64,000 nucleotides of DNA. It comes from SAR86 cluster bacterium SAR86A. Lineage in GTDB: Bacteria; Pseudomonadota; Gammaproteobacteria; Magnimaribacterales; D2472. This document shows, in pieces, positions 30,719 to 39,580 of the stretch. The position numbers and the translations under genes were made by a program. The stretch lies in NCBI GenBank assembly GCA_000252525.1, contig JH611157.1, forward strand, positions 262,774 to 326,773, given 5' to 3'. Position 1 is the first letter of the stretch. Each line of letters begins with the position of its first letter. Under the pieces are notes generated by a model, which had not been told where the DNA came from, did no database searches, and saw only the letters and a list, made by a program, of their open reading frames with translations.

Positions 30719-31163
30719 ATAGCCATCTCCTCACATTGCATACATAATCTTTCCATTCTTGATCGAAAAGTTTTTCCATAGCAGATTCTTCAGGCTTAAT
30801 TTGAAATATTGTTATAAATAACATAAACAAGCCGGTGAAAATCAATCCACCTATTAAATTAAATTTTAAAGTCAAGCCAAGTAATATGAATGACATTCCT
30901 AAATACATTGGGTTTCTAGAGTATTTAAAAATTCCAGTTACAACTAGAGAGGAAGCTTTTTCTATTGATATTGGATTAATGGTGGTTTCATGGTTCTTAA
31001 ATGAAATTATTGCTGTTACTAGAACAGATATTCCAACTATAAAGGAAATAATACTCAACGAGCTTAGTATAGAAAAACTAAATTCAGGAAAGAATGACTT
31101 TGATAAGTAAATACAAAGCCCAAAGAATAAAGTTACGATTGGAGGTGGTATTTTATTATTCAT
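30717..31163 (-). CDS. Isoprenylcysteine carboxyl methyltransferase-like membrane protein
   Basis: 148 residues from the ATG at 31163, one base after the upstream stop; a TTG at 31184 would overlap that gene. It has four predicted helices. The family core is RNPMYLGMSFILLG, followed near the C-terminus by EESAMEKLFDQEWKDY, the SAM-binding pattern of the ICMT/PEMT (phospholipid methyltransferase) group. Bacterial members are mostly uncharacterised, so the acceptor is unknown. It is last in the engB-COQ4-hydrolase unit. Confidence 0.8.
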   Translation of the reverse strand: MNNKIPPPIVTLFFGLCIYLSKSFFPEFSFSILSSLSIISFIVGISVLVTAIISFKNHETTINPISIEKASSLVVTGIFKYSRNPMYLGMSFILLGLTLKFNLIGGLIFTGLFMLFITIFQIKPEESAMEKLFDQEWKDYVCNVRRWL

Positions 31164-31164
31164 G

Positions 31165-32073
31165 CTATTTCTTGATACTGTCAACGAAATCCTGGGCTAC
31201 TTGCTTTTCTATACCAGATGAAAAGAAATGACCTCCAGAATATTTTTTAACTATTGGATTATTGTAGCTTTTAATGGCCTCTTCAACTAGTTTCGAATCT
31301 ATTTCCAAATCATCTTCAGCATATGCGAAATAGCTTGGGATAGAGTTAGTGCCGATAATATTATGGTCGTTAAGTCTATTTCCCATAGCATTTCCTAAAA
31401 AGAATTTTTTAAAAAATCTCTCAGTTCCTTTAACCTCAAACTGCCCAACATAATGATCTAATAGCTTTTCACTCATTAAATCCTCATATTCTTCAATTCT
31501 TTTTAAAACATTTGGAACCAAAAGAACTCTAGATAATAAGTCGCCGTATAATGGTATTTTTACTATTGATAATAGTGGAACATTTGCAGAGTTGATAAGT
31601 GGAACTTGGTAACCTATAAAGCTAACGTTTTCTAGGTTATTTGAAGCATATTTAGCCGCAACTGCAGCACCAAAAGATACACCATAAAGTATTACGTTTT
31701 CAGCTTCACAATGCTCAATCAATTCTTTAAGTTGCTTTTCCATCAGCTCAATACTTATATGAGTATCAACTCTATCCGAGAAGCCTCTGCCATATTGATC
31801 ATAAGTTATAACTCTATAATTATTTTCAAGAAAGACATTTACATATTCCTCGTATGCAAGTGATCCAAAAGTAGCTCCATGGACAAGAACAATAACTTCG
31901 TTGTTTTTATCTCCGAGATCTTTATAAGAAGTCACACCTTCAGTTAATTTAAGTTCTTGATAGCCAGAATTTAATCTAAATTCATTTATGTCAACATTCT
32001 CTCTATCAAGGGAGAAATACAAAAAGATTGGGATAAATAAAAATATAAAAAGAAGACTGAGAACTTTTTTCAT
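31165..32073 (-). CDS. Alpha/beta hydrolase with N-terminal membrane anchor
   Basis: 302-residue hydrolase. An N-terminal hydrophobic segment (about 4-21) suggests a signal anchor or export. The oxyanion segment VLVHGATFGS is followed by the nucleophile elbow GVSFG (Ser), an acid in EDDLEID, and His in SGGHFF, giving a complete triad. The substrate is unknown. It lies between the COQ4-like gene and the membrane methyltransferase, with 16 and 1 base gaps. Confidence 0.8.
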   Translation of the reverse strand: MKKVLSLLFIFLFIPIFLYFSLDRENVDINEFRLNSGYQELKLTEGVTSYKDLGDKNNEVIVLVHGATFGSLAYEEYVNVFLENNYRVITYDQYGRGFSDRVDTHISIELMEKQLKELIEHCEAENVILYGVSFGAAVAAKYASNNLENVSFIGYQVPLINSANVPLLSIVKIPLYGDLLSRVLLVPNVLKRIEEYEDLMSEKLLDHYVGQFEVKGTERFFKKFFLGNAMGNRLNDHNIIGTNSIPSYFAYAEDDLEIDSKLVEEAIKSYNNPIVKKYSGGHFFSSGIEKQVAQDFVDSIKK

Positions 32074-32089
32074 TAATTAATATTTCGTT

Positions 32090-32587
32090 CTATCGCTCAA
32101 TTGGAGTGTATTGTAATTCTTCTGGAAGAAGAATCTTTATGCCATGTTCTTCTCTTAAATCAGATATTTTCATTTTTAGATATTTCTCAGGCATCTTAAA
32201 AGGCCATTTTTTCTTCATTTTTAGAGCTCTAAACATAACTTTTCTTTTGATCCCTCCAAGTTTCCAAAAAATTTTTAAAAAGCCTAAAATACCAAATTCT
32301 TTATATAAATCTTTATAAAGTTGTTTTATTTGAGGAAGACTTTGATATCCCCAAATATATTTCAATTGCCATTTACTTCCCCATACAACCCAACTATCAA
32401 GAATTGATTCTTGCTCAATAGAGATATCAAGACCAAATATGACATGAGTACAATCATGATCTCTTAGAAGTGTTCCGGAGTTATCATCATCCTCAAAAAC
32501 TTCAGTCGTATCAGGAAAAGATCTGTAATAGCATTCCAAACCTTCTTCCAAAGTTAAATCACAGTCTTGCTTTTGGTATTCCAACAT
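32090..32587 (-). CDS. COQ4-family ubiquinone biosynthesis protein
   Basis: 165 residues matching the COQ4 family (PF05019). The diagnostic zinc motif HDxxHx11E is complete: H44-D45-C46-T47-H48, then E60. WGSKWQLKYIWGY and the basic C-terminal part also fit. In eukaryotes COQ4 organises the coenzyme Q complex and has recently been assigned C1 oxidative decarboxylation. In E. coli those steps use UbiD/UbiX and UbiH, and no COQ4 exists. The ATG overlaps the engB stop by one base (TAATG). The function here is inferred from family membership. Confidence 0.8.
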   Translation of the reverse strand: MLEYQKQDCDLTLEEGLECYYRSFPDTTEVFEDDDNSGTLLRDHDCTHVIFGLDISIEQESILDSWVVWGSKWQLKYIWGYQSLPQIKQLYKDLYKEFGILGFLKIFWKLGGIKRKVMFRALKMKKKWPFKMPEKYLKMKISDLREEHGIKILLPEELQYTPIER

Positions 32588-33168
32588 TATGCTAAAAATT
32601 TTAGCATTTCTTTTGAAAGCTTATCAAAGCCAACAATGTCCTTTGAAGAAACAGCCATTGGGTTTGAATTAGGAATCTTATCCTTAACAAAATTTATGGC
32701 TTTAGAAATGTTGTTATTTGATAATTTATCACTTTTGGTAAGCACTGGAATACATGGAACATCAAAATCTTTGCATAAATGAATCATCTCCCAATCACTC
32801 TCTTTTAAAGGATGACGAATATCCATAAAAATAATTACTGCAGCTAAAGCTTTCCTTTTTTGAAAGTACTGTCCTAATAAGGATCCCCAATCTTTCTTTT
32901 TTGATCTGCTTGATTTTGCAAATCCATAACCAGGTAGATCTAATAACATCAAATCATCATTAACTCTAAAAAAGTTTATTTCTGTGGTTCTGCCAGGAGT
33001 TTTGCTTATTCTTGCCAATTTTTTATTTTCAGTAAGAGCATTTAGAGCACTAGACTTGCCTGCATTCGATCTTCCTGCAAGCAAAATTTCATTGCCAATA
33101 TCTTTTGGTAGCTTTTTATAATCTGTTACACCAAAAACAAACTCGGTATTTTTAAAAAGGTTTTTCAT
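32587..33168 (-). CDS. engB: Ribosome biogenesis GTP-binding protein EngB/YihA/YsxC
   Basis: Small TRAFAC GTPase needed for 50S subunit assembly. In 193 residues the G motifs are clear: G1 GRSNAGKSS (32-40), G2 around PGRTTEIN, G3 DLPGYG, G4 TKSD and G5 SSKD. It is divergent from cytochrome c4 across 66 bases, an arrangement common in gammaproteobacteria. It begins the minus-strand unit that continues into COQ4, the hydrolase and the methyltransferase. Confidence 0.95.
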   Translation of the reverse strand: MKNLFKNTEFVFGVTDYKKLPKDIGNEILLAGRSNAGKSSALNALTENKKLARISKTPGRTTEINFFRVNDDLMLLDLPGYGFAKSSRSKKKDWGSLLGQYFQKRKALAAVIIFMDIRHPLKESDWEMIHLCKDFDVPCIPVLTKSDKLSNNNISKAINFVKDKIPNSNPMAVSSKDIVGFDKLSKEMLKFLA

Positions 33169-33234
33169 TTAAACGTTTATATCATATCAACCTATGTTTA
33201 TAATACACATCAACAATACACACTTATATTTTCT

Positions 33235-33900
33235 ATGAAATATTTTTTAATATTTTTTATATTTTTAGGCTCTATTAATTTTTTATTTGCAGCTGAAGAA
33301 AGCTCAAAAAAAATAGAATTGCCTGATAATTTTGTTTCAGGAGATTCTGAAAGAGGATCACAATTAGTTGAATCATGTTCTGCATGTCATGGAACAGACG
33401 GAAATAGTATAAGTAGTGATTGGCCTAAACTAGCTGGTCAAAACCAAAAGTATCTATATGAACAATTACAGTATTTTAAAGACGGCGTCAGAATGAATGC
33501 GCTCATGATGTCAGTAACCCCATACCTTCAGACTCTAGATAATGAAGATCTTCTTGATATTGCTGCATTTTATTCGAATTATGAAACTTCAGTTGGACAA
33601 GCCAAGAATGATGAAGAATTACTTAATGTTGGTACACAATTATATAGGTTTGGTAACATGAAAAAAGGTATACCTGCATGCACTTCTTGTCATGCGGTTT
33701 ATGGTCAGGGGAATAGCTTGGCCGGTTTTCCAGCAGTTGCGGGACAACAGATCGGATACTTAACTTCAACGCTAAAAGCTTACAGATCAAAAGAAAGAAA
33801 CACGGGCGAATTATCAGAAATGATGCAATCTATTGCACAAAATCTATCTGATGATGAAATAGACGCTTTAGCAAACTATATGCATGGGTTATATCAATGA
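33235..33900 (+). CDS. Diheme cytochrome c4
   Basis: Periplasmic electron carrier with two cytochrome c folds. The 221 residues carry a signal peptide (cleavage near FAA at 18-20) and heme sites CSACH (C48, C51, H52) and CTSCH (C149, C152, H153). The expected distal Met regions are MNALMMS and SEMMQS. Likely donor to the aa3-type oxidase encoded at 14225-18450 (inference). It overlaps dsbA by 4 bases (ATGA), so the two are probably coupled. Confidence 0.93.
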   Translation: MKYFLIFFIFLGSINFLFAAEESSKKIELPDNFVSGDSERGSQLVESCSACHGTDGNSISSDWPKLAGQNQKYLYEQLQYFKDGVRMNALMMSVTPYLQTLDNEDLLDIAAFYSNYETSVGQAKNDEELLNVGTQLYRFGNMKKGIPACTSCHAVYGQGNSLAGFPAVAGQQIGYLTSTLKAYRSKERNTGELSEMMQSIAQNLSDDEIDALANYMHGLYQ

Positions 33901-34520
33901 AGATACTATTTAATAATAAACTAGGATTAATTTTTATTCTTTTATTTTCTTTATCTGCCAAAGCTGAATTTAGACTTGGGGTAGACTATACGATGGTTAG
34001 CAACCCGATGCCTGTAAAACAAGATGGTGTTGTAGAAGTGATGGAATCATTTTGGTATGGATGCAATGCATGTTATTCATTTGAACCATCAATTAATGCA
34101 TGGGCTGCGGAACAAGATTCAGATGTGAAACTCGTAAAGATGCCTATTACATGGTCTGGTATTCACCAATTACATGCAGCTTTATATTACACAATAGAAT
34201 CTTTGAAACTCGATCCCTCAACACACTCAGCAGTATTTGTGACAATTCATAAGGAAGGAAATTTTTTACAAAGCCCCGCAAAAATTCAGGAATTTCTCGA
34301 GAAATTTGGAGTTGCACCAGAGCTTACATCACAATATTTGAATTCTTTCACTGTCAAGCAAAGAGTTAATAGAGGAATAAAATATGCCAAACAATTAAAG
34401 ATTGATGGAGTGCCAACAATAATTGTTGACGGAAAATATGTTGTTCAATCAAAAGGCTCTTTTGGAAGGATGCTTGAGGTTGTTGATTATTTAGTTGAAC
34501 TTCAAAAACCTGTTAGTTGA
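33897..34520 (+). CDS. dsbA: DsbA-family thiol:disulfide interchange protein
   Basis: Periplasmic oxidase that introduces disulfides. 207 residues, signal peptide ending near AKA (21-23), thioredoxin fold with active site CNAC (C56-N-A-C59) after FWYG, and the cis-proline segment GVPTIIVDG. The usual DsbA dipeptide between the cysteines is Pro-His; Asn-Ala is unusual and should change the redox potential. The cytochrome c4-dsbA pairing matches Pseudomonas-type order, and dsbB is encoded at 27498. Confidence 0.9.
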   Translation: MKILFNNKLGLIFILLFSLSAKAEFRLGVDYTMVSNPMPVKQDGVVEVMESFWYGCNACYSFEPSINAWAAEQDSDVKLVKMPITWSGIHQLHAALYYTIESLKLDPSTHSAVFVTIHKEGNFLQSPAKIQEFLEKFGVAPELTSQYLNSFTVKQRVNRGIKYAKQLKIDGVPTIIVDGKYVVQSKGSFGRMLEVVDYLVELQKPVS

Positions 34521-34525
34521 AAATT

Positions 34526-35116
34526 ATGAATAAGAAAAAATTACTGTTTATCATTCCTCTATGTTTTTTAGTTCTTTTTAATGGCAAAAAATATGATGAA
34601 GCTGTCAAAGAAAGGTTATTTCTTCCAATTAAGTTGTGCTTAGAGGGTGAAGATTGCGGCACAGTCTCTCAAGCATCTCAAATGTCAGCCAACGTATCAC
34701 AATCTGAAGTAAAAAAAGTTGAATTGTCAGAAGGCTCAGAACATGTTGTAAAGATGTTGAACGTAGGTGAAGGAGGCCAAATGATTTTTGAGCCTGCAGT
34801 CATAAAAGTTTCAAAGGGAGATACAATTCATTTTAAAGCTACTGATATGTCTCATAATTCTGTTTCTGTTGATGGAATGGTTCCTAGCGGTGCATCGCCA
34901 TGGGCAGGACAACTTAATCAAGACATAAGTGTTACATTCGATACTGAAGGTGTTTATGTTTATCAATGCGATCCGCACGTAATGATGGCAATGATTGGAG
35001 TTATTCAGGTTGGAGATCCAATTAATATGGAAGAAATAAAGAAAGCCTCTCAGGATTACAGATCAAAATTTGTTATGAATGCTGAAAGAATAGACAACTA
35101 TCTAAATCAGCTTTAA
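34526..35116 (+). CDS. Pseudoazurin-like blue copper protein with N-terminal extension
   Basis: 196 residues from the ATG at 34526; a TTG at 34517 would add three. A signal segment (about 4-19) is followed by a linker with LCLEGEDCG and a Ser/Gln-rich stretch. The cupredoxin domain then begins at HVVKMLN. Copper ligands are H110, C148, H151 and M156. The spacing H-38-C-3-H-5-M is the pseudoazurin spacing. Family members shuttle electrons to periplasmic reductases or oxidases. No copper nitrite reductase or N2O reductase is in the window, so the partner is unknown. It directly follows dsbA. Confidence 0.85.
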   Translation: MNKKKLLFIIPLCFLVLFNGKKYDEAVKERLFLPIKLCLEGEDCGTVSQASQMSANVSQSEVKKVELSEGSEHVVKMLNVGEGGQMIFEPAVIKVSKGDTIHFKATDMSHNSVSVDGMVPSGASPWAGQLNQDISVTFDTEGVYVYQCDPHVMMAMIGVIQVGDPINMEEIKKASQDYRSKFVMNAERIDNYLNQL

Positions 35117-35343
35117 TCTTTTTCAAGCTGACTAATTCTTTTTTCTAAATCATCCACAAGATCTTTAAGATTTTGATATTTAGATTTTTTTACAAATCCA
35201 CTTTTTTCAATAATCTGGTCTATTTGAGGAGATATATTTTTTTCGATGTTATTAAGAGCTTCCTTAGGGACTAGTTTTGAAACTTTATTTATCTCTTTTT
35301 CAATAATACTCCTTATCGCGCTTGAAAGATCTTTATCACTCAT
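35113..35343 (-). CDS. ubiK: Ubiquinone biosynthesis accessory factor UbiK
   Basis: 76-residue protein of the UbiK/YqiC (BMFP) family, which supports the soluble Ubi complex together with UbiJ. The body is helical; the C-terminal coiled coil LKDLVDDLEKRISQLEKD matches the family's LLEQRISELE-type end. A longer open frame extends to 35499, but the ATG at 35343 gives the family start and an 8-base overlap with the upstream HAD gene. The 3' end overlaps the pseudoazurin gene by 4 bases. Confidence 0.85.
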   Translation of the reverse strand: MSDKDLSSAIRSIIEKEINKVSKLVPKEALNNIEKNISPQIDQIIEKSGFVKKSKYQNLKDLVDDLEKRISQLEKD

Positions 35344-36040
35344 ATTTTTCTTTAATAATTTGGGGTAATTTATACCAAGAATCAAATTCATCTGGTTTTT
35401 TAAAACTTTGACTCCACACAGCATTAGTATTATTAAACCAAAGTGCCTCAATGCCAAGGTTGAATGCTCCAAACACGTCATTAATTTGATGATCTCCAAT
35501 ATGTAACATATCGCTATAGTTAGAGCTATTTATTTTGTTTAACGCTTGATCAAAATGTGATCTATTAGGTTTGCTATCTTTTGCCTCAAGTGAGCTAATT
35601 GAAAAATCAAAAAACTTACCAATTTCAAATTTAAATATATCTGCATTTCCATTTGTAAGAATCCCAAGAGTATATTTTTGAGATAACTGTTCTATCGATT
35701 CCTCAACACCATCATAAAATTCTACTTCGTGTCTTTTTTGAATGAATATTTCAAAAGCCTTATCAACTAATTCGTTTCTGTAAGATTCTGGTTCTATATG
35801 AATAAGTTTCTTTCTAAAAATTTCTTTTCTAAGTTTACTTATATCCCATGCAATACTTTCATCTTCTTTAATTAACTCTTCTCTAAGATTAAGAAAATCA
35901 TCAAAATCACCCCATTCAATCCTACCGACTTTATCTTCAATCCACTTCCTTGTATCTATCTCTGCTTTTCTTATAGTGGGCATGTTATCCCAAAGAGTAT
36001 CATCAAGATCAAAGGTAATGAGTTCAATTTTTTTATTCAT
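35336..36040 (-). CDS. HAD-superfamily hydrolase, YigB-like
   Basis: 234 residues from the ATG at 36040. HAD motif I FDLDDTLWDN (nucleophile D11, acid D13), motif II LTNGN, a lysine in DSKPNRSHF and motif IV HIGDHQINDV are all present. The family member YigB in E. coli is an FMN and sugar-phosphate phosphatase encoded beside xerC, the same position as here. An in-frame start at 36067 would overlap xerC more deeply and adds unlike residues. It overlaps xerC by 8 bases. Confidence 0.87.
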   Translation of the reverse strand: MNKKIELITFDLDDTLWDNMPTIRKAEIDTRKWIEDKVGRIEWGDFDDFLNLREELIKEDESIAWDISKLRKEIFRKKLIHIEPESYRNELVDKAFEIFIQKRHEVEFYDGVEESIEQLSQKYTLGILTNGNADIFKFEIGKFFDFSISSLEAKDSKPNRSHFDQALNKINSSNYSDMLHIGDHQINDVFGAFNLGIEALWFNNTNAVWSQSFKKPDEFDSWYKLPQIIKEKYE

Positions 36041-36932
36041 TCTTTGCCCTTGGATGTGCTTCATCATAGATTTTTGCTAGATGCTGATAATCTAATTTAG
36101 TGTAGATCTGAGTCGTAGATAAAGAACTATGACCTAATAACTCTTGAATGGTTCTCAAATCTCCACTTGATTCAAGCATATGTGTTGCAAAACTATGTCT
36201 CAACATATGAGGATGAATTGGAGGAAGCCCCTGTTTGATTGCCATCTTCTTAAGCCTTAATTGAACACTTCGGATTGACAGTCTGCTACCTTTCGAATTA
36301 AGGAAAAGAGCTTCCGTATCATTAGATATTTTTTTTCTTTCATTTAACCAGTTTTCAACAGCTTTAATTGCAAACTTTCCTAAAGGCACAAGCCTTGTCT
36401 TAGAGCCCTTACCAAGCACTCTTAGAAACGCCATATCGTCTTCGAAATCAGTAATATTAATATTAATTGCCTCAGAAACTCTTAACCCAGAAGAGTACAT
36501 TAATTCAACTATAGCCATGTCTCTTATCTCGATAACAGAGCTTGGTTTAAAATTTAGTAACTGTTCTACGTCTTCAGGAGACAAAACATCCGGCAGGGTG
36601 TTTGCAATTTTTGGCGCTGTAACTAAGTCAAGAGGAGAAGAAGAAATCAACCCATTTTTTTTTAAAAATCTAAAGAAACCTTTTGCAGAAGATAAATGTC
36701 TTTGTATGCTTCTAGGATTATTACCTGAAGTGTAGAGATCGCCAATCCATGCAGAACATACTTCATCATCTATTTGATTATATTGAGATATATTTAAACT
36801 ATTGATAAATGCAGCAAATTTTTTTAGGTCTCTTTCATAAGATAAGGATGTATTTTTAGATAGGTTTTTTACATCCGAAACATAAAGTATGTAATCTTTA
36901 ATATTTTTATGGATAAACTTATCATTTTCCAT
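36033..36932 (-). CDS. xerC: Tyrosine recombinase XerC
   Basis: Resolves chromosome dimers at dif together with XerD. 299 residues: N-terminal SAM-like domain (about 5-90) and catalytic domain with Arg in SSGLRVSEA, Lys in LGKGSKTR, HMLRHSF (H, R), LGHSSLSTTQIY with the second His and the nucleophile Tyr. The block lptM-lysA-dapF-DUF484-xerC-yigB is typical gammaproteobacterial order, which supports XerC rather than XerD or an integrase. Confidence 0.94.
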   Translation of the reverse strand: MENDKFIHKNIKDYILYVSDVKNLSKNTSLSYERDLKKFAAFINSLNISQYNQIDDEVCSAWIGDLYTSGNNPRSIQRHLSSAKGFFRFLKKNGLISSSPLDLVTAPKIANTLPDVLSPEDVEQLLNFKPSSVIEIRDMAIVELMYSSGLRVSEAININITDFEDDMAFLRVLGKGSKTRLVPLGKFAIKAVENWLNERKKISNDTEALFLNSKGSRLSIRSVQLRLKKMAIKQGLPPIHPHMLRHSFATHMLESSGDLRTIQELLGHSSLSTTQIYTKLDYQHLAKIYDEAHPRAKNE

Positions 36933-36934
36933 AA

Positions 36935-37558
36935 TTATTTCATCAATTTTTTCTCAAGAACATCTCTTATATATTCTATAAATGTAGTATCTTCATCTCC
37001 TAGATATTTTGTTCTGTCATAGCTACCCAACTTTAATAAACCAATTTCTTCCTGCAAAACAATAACTGCAATAACTAGAGATTCAATTTTTTCATCTCCA
37101 TTAAATAAATATGACATTTTCTCATTTGAAAAAGAACCACAATGAATTGCTCCTTTATGCATTGATAATTCTGTTTTTTTCTCAATTTCATCTATTTGTT
37201 TATTGTCAAAAAATTCCAAGAGACATTTATCAACATTAAAATCTTTTTTGAAACTTTCATTAACTTTGTTTATTACTTTTTTGTTTGAGCTCGATTCAAG
37301 TATTTTTAAAGTTAAATCTTTTGATTTGTTAAATAAATCTTCATTGATTGAGGCTGTATCAATATAAGATTTTAAAAGTTCAATTATATTTTTATGTTCT
37401 TCCCTAAGTTTTAAAACCTGCCTTTCCAATATAGAAGATGCAGAACTTTGAGAATGCTTGAAATTCATTTCACTCAAAAGAGACTCTCTTGTTTCAAAAA
37501 AATCTAAGTTTTCAAGAAGAAATATTTCTACTGCTTTTGGATCTAATTTTTCACTCAT
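36935..37558 (-). CDS. DUF484 family protein
   Basis: 207-residue cytoplasmic protein of the DUF484 family, always encoded between dapF and xerC. Residues 35-90 look helical, probably coiled coil (SASSILERQVLKLREEHKNI), followed by a GAF-like domain. The family function is unknown. It overlaps dapF by 8 bases and ends 2 bases before xerC. No catalytic motif is visible. Confidence 0.85.
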   Translation of the reverse strand: MSEKLDPKAVEIFLLENLDFFETRESLLSEMNFKHSQSSASSILERQVLKLREEHKNIIELLKSYIDTASINEDLFNKSKDLTLKILESSSNKKVINKVNESFKKDFNVDKCLLEFFDNKQIDEIEKKTELSMHKGAIHCGSFSNEKMSYLFNGDEKIESLVIAVIVLQEEIGLLKLGSYDRTKYLGDEDTTFIEYIRDVLEKKLMK

Positions 37559-38348
37559 TAATATTTCCTTTGTATATGAAAGTTGTAGGCCCTTTCATTA
37601 ATATAGCATCTTTAATCTTTTTAAAAATTATTTCACCGCCAAATGTTTTTACTGTAATTAAATCATCTTTTTTTGATAAAAAGTTTGATGCAACACACAA
37701 AGATGCCGATCCACATGATAAAGTCTCACCAACTCCATTTTCATAAGTCCTCAAATCAATGATATTTTTTGTCTTTTTGAAAATTGATAGATTCATCTCA
37801 TGTTTTTGTATATCGTTACTAAGTTCAGAATATATTCCATTTAAATCAATTTTCTCTATTGAATTAAATTTAATAAAAAGGTGATTATTACCAGTATTTA
37901 GAAGAAAAAAGTTTTTACTAATTTTTTTAGAAATTTTTCTCTCTAAGTTGGGGTGATTGATCTTTTCTGGAACAATTATTTCTACATTTACACTACTTTT
38001 TCCAACTGGTGAGCAGGTAAGCACCTTAGTTTTAGTTTTAATACAAATGTTATTTAAAGGCGCGAAACTATTATTCCATATATATCTTGCTGCACACCTA
38101 ATGCCATTCAAACACATTCCAGCTTCAGAACCATCTGAGTTAAAAAATCGTATGAAGAAATCATGAGACTCTTTCGTGGGAAGAGTTACGAAAATAAGCT
38201 GATCAAATCCTATTCCTTTATTTCTATTAGCAGTTTTTTTAATGAAAGTTTTTGTAATCCTTATTTTTTTATCAATGGAATTTATGATTACAAAGTCATT
38301 TCCATTTCCATGCCACTTTTCAAAATTAACCACTGAGGTCAACCTCAT
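37551..38348 (-). CDS. dapF: Diaminopimelate epimerase
   Basis: Converts LL- to meso-diaminopimelate for lysine and peptidoglycan. 265 residues with HGNGNDF near the N-terminus, the first catalytic Cys in GMCLNGIRC, and the second in ETLSCGSAS. The first Cys motif usually reads CGNGxRC; here Gly is Leu. The start is taken as the ATG at 38348, 23 bases inside lysA; a GTG at 38333 would give an 8-base overlap and an equally good N-terminus. Confidence 0.93.
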   Translation of the reverse strand: MRLTSVVNFEKWHGNGNDFVIINSIDKKIRITKTFIKKTANRNKGIGFDQLIFVTLPTKESHDFFIRFFNSDGSEAGMCLNGIRCAARYIWNNSFAPLNNICIKTKTKVLTCSPVGKSSVNVEIIVPEKINHPNLERKISKKISKNFFLLNTGNNHLFIKFNSIEKIDLNGIYSELSNDIQKHEMNLSIFKKTKNIIDLRTYENGVGETLSCGSASLCVASNFLSKKDDLITVKTFGGEIIFKKIKDAILMKGPTTFIYKGNINE

Positions 38349-39561
38349 TTTTTAAGAGATCTTCATAGGTTTCTCTCTTTCGTATTAATTCATACTTATC
38401 ATTGCTCACAAGAATTTCAGGCGGTTTTCTTCTTGAATTGTAATTTGAGGACATTACGTGCCCATATGCGCCGGCAGTTTCAACTGCAATAATGTCTCCT
38501 TCGGCAGCTTCCATTTCATAGTCTTTTGCCAATACATCAGAAGACTCACAAATGGGGCCAACTATTGTCCAGCTTCCATTATTTCCAGCACCTTTTGTTG
38601 TATTTATAACACTATGTTTTGCATTATAAAGAGCTGGTCTTATGAGATCATTCATTCCAGCATCAATAATTAGATAGTTCTCTTTGATGTATTCAATTTT
38701 TGAAATCATAATACCTGCATTACCTGAGATGCTTCTCCCAGGCTCTAATATAATTTTTTCATCTCTGTCTTGTAATTCGTTTTCAATTATTTTTAAAAGA
38801 TCTTTTGGTGAAGGAAAATTAGAATCTGTATATGAAATACCTAGCCCACCACCTACATCAAGAAATTTTAGTTCAATATTCATTTTATTGACTTCTTCTG
38901 CAAGTTTCTTTGTAAAGTTTGCAGCAGCTTTAAAGTCATCTAGTTCAAATATTTGAGAACCAATATGACAAGATAATCCAATTAAATTTAGATGTTCTGA
39001 ATTAGAAATATATTTTGCTAGTTTTAAAGTTTCACTTACGAGAATTCCAAATTTATCTTTCTTTCTTCCTGTTTTAATGTACTCATGACCACCCGCATCT
39101 ATTTCTGGATTAAATCTGATAGCCACATCAACAAGCTTTTTTTTATCTCTAGCTATTTTTTCAATTCTCATCATCTCTGATTTAGATTCAATATTGAAAG
39201 ACAGAATATTTTTTTCGATACCAAAAAGAATTTCTTCATCAGTTTTTGCTATTCCTGTAAAGATGATTTTTTTTGGATCTGCTCCAGCAAGAAGAGTTCG
39301 CTCGAGTTCTCCACCAGATACAATATCGAATCCAGATCCTTTTTCACTTAGAAATTTAAGAATTGATAAATTACTCAATGACTTTACTGAAAAACATATC
39401 AAGCCACTTTTTTTATCAAATGCATTAGCATAAGCATCAAAATTTTCAGAAAGTGTCTTTTTTGAATAAATGTATGCAGGAGTGCCATATTTATCCGCAA
39501 TATCACTTATCTTAACTTTTTCGCAATAAAGAATATTATTTTTATAACTAAAATAACTCAT
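38326..39561 (-). CDS. lysA: Diaminopimelate decarboxylase
   Basis: PLP enzyme making lysine from meso-DAP. 411 residues, alanine-racemase-type barrel with the PLP lysine in FSVKSLSN, HIGSQIF, the DVGGGLGI glycine loop, EPGRSISG and CESSDVLA (substrate Cys). It is preceded by lptM after 19 bases and followed by overlapping dapF, so both lysine steps are co-expressed. Confidence 0.95.
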   Translation of the reverse strand: MSYFSYKNNILYCEKVKISDIADKYGTPAYIYSKKTLSENFDAYANAFDKKSGLICFSVKSLSNLSILKFLSEKGSGFDIVSGGELERTLLAGADPKKIIFTGIAKTDEEILFGIEKNILSFNIESKSEMMRIEKIARDKKKLVDVAIRFNPEIDAGGHEYIKTGRKKDKFGILVSETLKLAKYISNSEHLNLIGLSCHIGSQIFELDDFKAAANFTKKLAEEVNKMNIELKFLDVGGGLGISYTDSNFPSPKDLLKIIENELQDRDEKIILEPGRSISGNAGIMISKIEYIKENYLIIDAGMNDLIRPALYNAKHSVINTTKGAGNNGSWTIVGPICESSDVLAKDYEMEAAEGDIIAVETAGAYGHVMSSNYNSRRKPPEILVSNDKYELIRKRETYEDLLKNEVDLSG

Positions 39562-39580
39562 ATCAAAGTAAATTTTGTTT

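Noticed and set aside
35344..35499. N-terminal extension of UbiK to 35499
   Set aside because: The extra 52 residues are an out-of-frame reading of the HAD phosphatase gene. The ATG at 35343 gives the family-typical start.
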